A DNA stretch of 64,000 nucleotides. Source: Xestospongia muta (lineage: Eukaryota; Porifera; Demospongiae; Haplosclerida; Petrosiidae). Below are positions 59,840 to 64,000 of this stretch, one piece after another. Under the pieces are notes generated by a model. The model was not told the DNA's origin and made no database searches. It was given only the letters and a program-made list of their open reading frames with translations. Location of the stretch: contig OY848919.1 in NCBI GenBank assembly GCA_963693285.1, positions 5,858,136 to 5,922,135 on the forward strand, read 5' to 3'. A program made the position numbers and the translations under genes. Within the stretch, counting starts at the first letter, position 1. Every line of letters begins with the position of its first letter.

Positions 59840-61420
59840 GTTTACTTTGTTACATAAAATAATAATATACAATAATTATAAATAAAAATTTTGTTTATTT
59901 AAGTTTGACTTCACATGATTAAGAAATATAGTATATACAAACACAGTAACATTTTAACATTTAAGTAACATTTTCTCATATTATCTCTCATGATAATAGG
60001 TACATTAATGATAAGTATTTTGTAGTCTGCAATCAAATTCTGTTTGTATAATGGTACCCAAGTTATAGCTTTCTTAACTGCTATTGGAAAAATATTTTAT
60101 GCAAAACACAAGTTTACTTTTATGTGTGTTTATTTAGTCATGACAGAGTAAACAAACACTGTGTGTTGTTTACTTATCAATTGTAATACAATATTAACAT
60201 AACATGTGAAAGTGAATGGACTTAATTTGCAATAAAAAGTTGTTTGATGGATGGATAAATAGATAAATAGATAGACTGTTGGATAGATAAATGTGTACAT
60301 AGATGAATGGAGAGAGAAACCACTTCTTCATGTGTGAATAGATGGAATGTAAATATTTAGAAAATATGCATGTATTAAATATGTTAGCATAAGTCAGGTG
60401 GCTATAATGAAGTTCTCCATTGTCAGATCAGTACAAACTATTTTATCATTTTATTTCACTATTTTAGTATCACTCAAGTTTTCGGGTTTCAATCTCAAAT
60501 GAAAATTGACAAAACACATGACTTATACTTTAATGCTATTAATCAAACTGTAATGAACGTGAATGAATGAATAAAAAGATAAATAATGAATTAGACAATG
60601 ATCATGATTTAATTAATTGTGTCAGAACCAAATATGTTATTTATCGTTTAGTGTAAAAGAGAAAGCAAGATATATTTTCCTGGACTCATTTACATTTTAC
60701 TTAGTATGTGCCCAATTGCAAAAACCACTAATGATTGATAAATATATTCAGTCTGAGACAAAGTAGTGGACCCATTCTACTTGGATATTTTTAGTAATCC
60801 ACCAGTGTAATTAAGGTAAATAAAAATCTAATTTTTGATAAAAATACTTGTGGATCACATAAACCCAAAAGTAGTAATCTCCATTAAAGCTATGCACAGC
60901 ATATCATGCTATTTCTTCTTAATGAGGTATAATAGTCTCACTTTTATGAATTTATATTATTGCTAATATCTATGCATCATTACATGACAAAATAAGTAAT
61001 TGTGACATCTACACACATGAAGTATCGACAATAACTGTTTTAACACTTACATCAAAAATGTCAATTCAATCTTGTTGACAATGATTATTTTTTACAATTA
61101 CTAAAACTAATAGTGCTATTAATGATTTAGCATATTGCTTAATAGTACTAAAGAACTTCTCTACTTTTATCATCTTCATCTATGATATAACAACATGACC
61201 AAGATTATAAATTATTATCTTGATCATTATGATTCATAATGTCTCTCTTCTTAATTCTCATCTACAATTTTCCAAACATTAGCAAACTATAACATCAAAA
61301 AAGTAGCAATAACATTCTTGTATGAAACCATCATGTAATATAACCAGTAATAACTACCACTAAACGTGATATGTGATATAAACTGCCATATTAAGACTGC
61401 TATACAAAACGAGTCAATGT
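59840..61420. other. Non-coding interval
   Basis: Contains a diverged GATA/GATG simple repeat at 60245-60315. No gene found on either strand. Confidence 0.5.
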
Positions 61421-61423
61421 GGC

Positions 61424-61949
61424 TCAACCTTTAACTACTAAATGATCTGAGAGATGATTAATGAGGCACAATATAATAACTATGTTAGTTGCATGAACAG
61501 CTTTTAATTTAACATTGTGTCCACTAAAGACTGCCCACATCAAATAGACATATACAAGACTTATCATTCTCACTCCATACCAGTAACCTTGTCCTTGTTT
61601 GTCCAGTAACCTTGAAAATCCTCTAGAAATTGACACAAGTACTGACATCTCCAAAGTAGCAAATACCATGTAAGATATAATGTGTAACAACAAACTTATC
61701 ATAGCTATAGTAAACAGTGCAATATGTTATGGACTAGAGAGATAGTTAATATTACCATCACTATACCACACTACTAATGTTTCGTCTTGTGTTCTATGAA
61801 CAGGAACATAAGCTATCATGATGTTTATACAAGTGATGAAAAAAGATATGAATGATATTAGCCGATACTTGCACAGAATAACTTCCTGTTTGTAAGACTT
61901 GAGTTGAGTGTTGACTAATTATTACCATTCTAATTAATAAAATCCACAT
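61424..61949 (-). CDS. Small four-helix membrane protein, three exons
   Basis: Exons 61949-61926, 61885-61756 and 61704-61424 have GT-AG borders with introns of 40 and 51 bases and join in phase to 435 nt (144 residues). The start MWILLIRMEVILCKYRLISF gives a first helix around ISFISFFITCINIMIAYV. A polar loop RTQDETLVVWYSDG follows, then helices SLLLHIISYMVFATLEMSVL, SLVYVYLMWAVFSG and NIVIILCLINHL, and end VVKG. The tiny first exon is the weakest part; a longer 5' end upstream cannot be excluded. Family not recognised. Confidence 0.55.
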
Positions 61950-63654
61950 GTATTTTGGATAAACAAATTGTACAATTTAGTATCATTCCATTGTACAAAC
62001 ACTAGAAAACCTAGATTAAGGTTTATGAAGGATACAAAGACTCTAGAAGTGTATATAAACCATTTAACCGGATAGAGCATATGCTATTATTGTAATTAAC
62101 CATAGATGAAAGCATGGTCTACATTCCATACTACCAAATACAACAAATACAAATTATGTTAACATTGTCACTGAGTACACCTATCTTATTGGACTCACAA
62201 ATAGAGAGGTCTGTCACATTGAATTGTAAAGCATCAGTCTTACAGTTACCAGGAGGACAAACAAAACAAGAGGTGAATCATAAATCATTGTTTGTATATA
62301 TGATCAAAACAAAAATTCGAACTAAGGAACCATTTGGTACAGAAGCCAATGGTGAACATTACGAAATACAACCAAATCAAGAACCCAACCCAACTCACAC
62401 TTAACGTTTTAGTAAGAAATAAGAAAAGAATAATAAAAATTAAAAATGTCATACATTCCAAGAATAGAGTAAAGAAATTGTATTCATCAACTGGGTCATT
62501 AATTGATATTTTCAAATACATTGAAGGTATTTGAAAGAAATATTGGAATGTTCATCCTCAACTTCCGTACTAGATACATCAAATTCGCCATTACTAGTTC
62601 AATGTTTTCAGCAATAATTGGGAGTTCATCATACCATTATAAAATATCACCAGTAAACCTCCTGCTACAGTTCCACTCCCAAAATCACAAACAATTGTTT
62701 CCTCTGTTCTAGCTCTATTTCAAATGATTTTTAAATGGTGGGACATAAAGTCCAGCGTTGTTGTAGTTTACTAAAACTAAAACTAAAATAAAAGTAATTT
62801 TTGATAAGCCACTCCTGATCTTATTAACTAAAACTGAAACTGAAACTGAAACTGAAGCTAAAGCATTTTTGAAATGTGAAATAAATTAAAAATAAAACTA
62901 AAATTATTACAGAGCTTGTATACCATGTACAACTAAACTCTAATATCAACAGTTTAGTAGTATAATGTTAATATATATCTGCTACAATATATGTTCATTA
63001 GTGGTTACATTGATGCACTTAATGTCAAGATCTGGTTGAAAGAATCATTTTATGTAATTCACACTATGAAATGATAAATGAAAAAGTACAAGAAAGTCTT
63101 AATAACATTATTTAACTGCTACAAATATTTTTTTAAGAAACTTAACTAATTTTACATTAAACCAATGACTAAATAAAACTAAATCTAAAAAAATTGAAAA
63201 GCAGTTGAATCAATTCAGCTTAAACTAAATTAATTTTAACAAATAAAATTAACACTAATTTAAAGACTATTTACTCACATATGCAATTTGCCATTTTCTG
63301 TGCCATCATAACAAAACTTTCCTAAGTATTTCAAATTTTTGTTGTAACTTTCCCGCAATATCTTTGAGACATACAGTTAACTATGACAAGAGTAAACTGC
63401 TTTTAACACTTGATTACTACAGAGATGACATTGTGTTTGTATAATAGAGTGAGTTTGAGTTGAAAGCATATGTACATCCATAATCTACTGACACATGCGT
63501 GTAACCTGAGTATAACACTACTTTATTCATTATATTTAATTTCAAAATAGTTTATTATATCACAAAGCAGCTTTCAGAATTACAAAATGCATATGCACAA
63601 CCAAACTATAGCAAATAGGGAAACAAAGGAAAGTGATCAAACTATATATAATTA
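61950..63654. other. Non-coding interval
   Basis: A short tandem tract of ACTAAA/ACTGAA units lies at 62770-62865. The plus-strand open frames at 62114-62712 show no recognisable feature. Further exons of the gene at 63655 are not seen here because it is read in the opposite direction from beyond the window. Confidence 0.45.
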
Positions 63655-63971
63655 CTAGTTAATTTTTTGTGATGTTCCATATTCGGGCATGCTTTGTGTG
63701 AATAGTTGTTTTTCATCAGTAGTACTGTAAGAAAAGTCATCTTCCTGCATTTCTATTACATTGTCTGGTTGATGCCTTTGTGGTAGGCGGCAATGTATCT
63801 TTCTCTTTATTCTGAACATGATGTATCCAATAGTCCATACTAATGGTAGATAAAGAAAGACACATTGGAAGATGAGAGTAGTTTCAGAAAGAGGCATATT
63901 GTTAGTTGTCAGAAAATACTGGTACATATTCAGAAGAGAAATAAAAGCAAGTAGTGTGAAGACAATTCCAT
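63655..63971 (-). CDS. Last exon of a multi-pass membrane protein (5' part outside the window)
   Basis: The exon begins at 63971 after a TTTCTAG acceptor and encodes GIVFTLLAFISLLNMYQYFL, a second helix (IFQCVFLYLPLVWTIGYIMF) and a basic stop-transfer RIKRKIHCRLP. A cytoplasmic tail of about 45 residues follows, with acidic and Tyr-containing segments (EMQEDDFSYSTTDE, SMPEYGTSQ). The stop TAA is at 63657-63655. Family cannot be named from one exon. Confidence 0.55.
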
Positions 63972-64000
63972 CTAGAAAGTTATAAAAGAAATATTTATAT

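Noticed and set aside
62114..62712. Plus-strand open frames with an Ig-like looking VTLNCKAS stretch
   Set aside because: The stretch is isolated, with no Trp or second Cys pattern and no splice context; treated as chance.

Overview
The window looks like a piece of a demosponge genome of the Amphimedon type. The evidence is eukaryotic and comes only from the sequence: AT-rich DNA, many small exons separated by introns (some as short as about 40 bases), a secreted-then-membrane receptor built from scavenger-receptor cysteine-rich (SRCR) domains, a DOMON gene, intronless multi-copy transporters, and abundant mobile-element debris. Species assignment is inference.

Layout. 1-3700: one complete intronless POT/SLC15-like transporter gene followed by a decayed piece of an SRCR gene and its 3' flank. 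3.8-5.5 kb: decayed Ty3/gypsy-type LTR element (LTR, gag, zinc knuckle, protease remnant). 6054-20511: a 14.46-kb DNA transposon with matching terminal inverted repeats and a 10-bp target duplication. It holds a tandem array of about 32 copies of a 142-bp unit near one end, inverted relics of the same unit near the other end, a decayed DDE transposase followed by a Ulp1 (C48) cysteine protease, a membrane-glycoprotein-like coding remnant and a purple acid phosphatase pseudogene. 20.6-22.5 kb: a 108-residue protein like the N-terminal region of Nal1-type proteases, convergent with a trypsin-like protease gene. 23.4-27 kb: SRCR remnants, an undetermined gene and a small probably lipid-anchored DOMON protein. 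27.4-36 kb: a GA microsatellite, a TFIIB exon pseudogene, remnants of an unidentified gene, a tandem 1.9-kb duplication with GC-rich hairpins, and a hAT relic.

38675-46746 holds the best gene: 22 exons whose lengths and phases join to a 1312-residue type I membrane receptor with eight SRCR domains arranged as four copies of one five-exon module, a transmembrane helix and a proline/tyrosine-rich tail. 49-60 kb is a tandem array of POT-like transporters (three intact, two broken) with conserved upstream blocks, two of which have hairpin MITEs next to them. 61.4-64 kb has a small four-helix membrane protein and the last exon of another membrane protein, both on the minus strand.

The two ends of the window are paralogous: [transporter]-[SRCR relic]-[flank] at the left matches pieces of the SRCR gene, its 3' flank and the transporter array at the right. 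The region therefore seems to grow by segmental duplication and decay. The transporters and the receptor are neighbours, but nothing in the sequence shows a common pathway.
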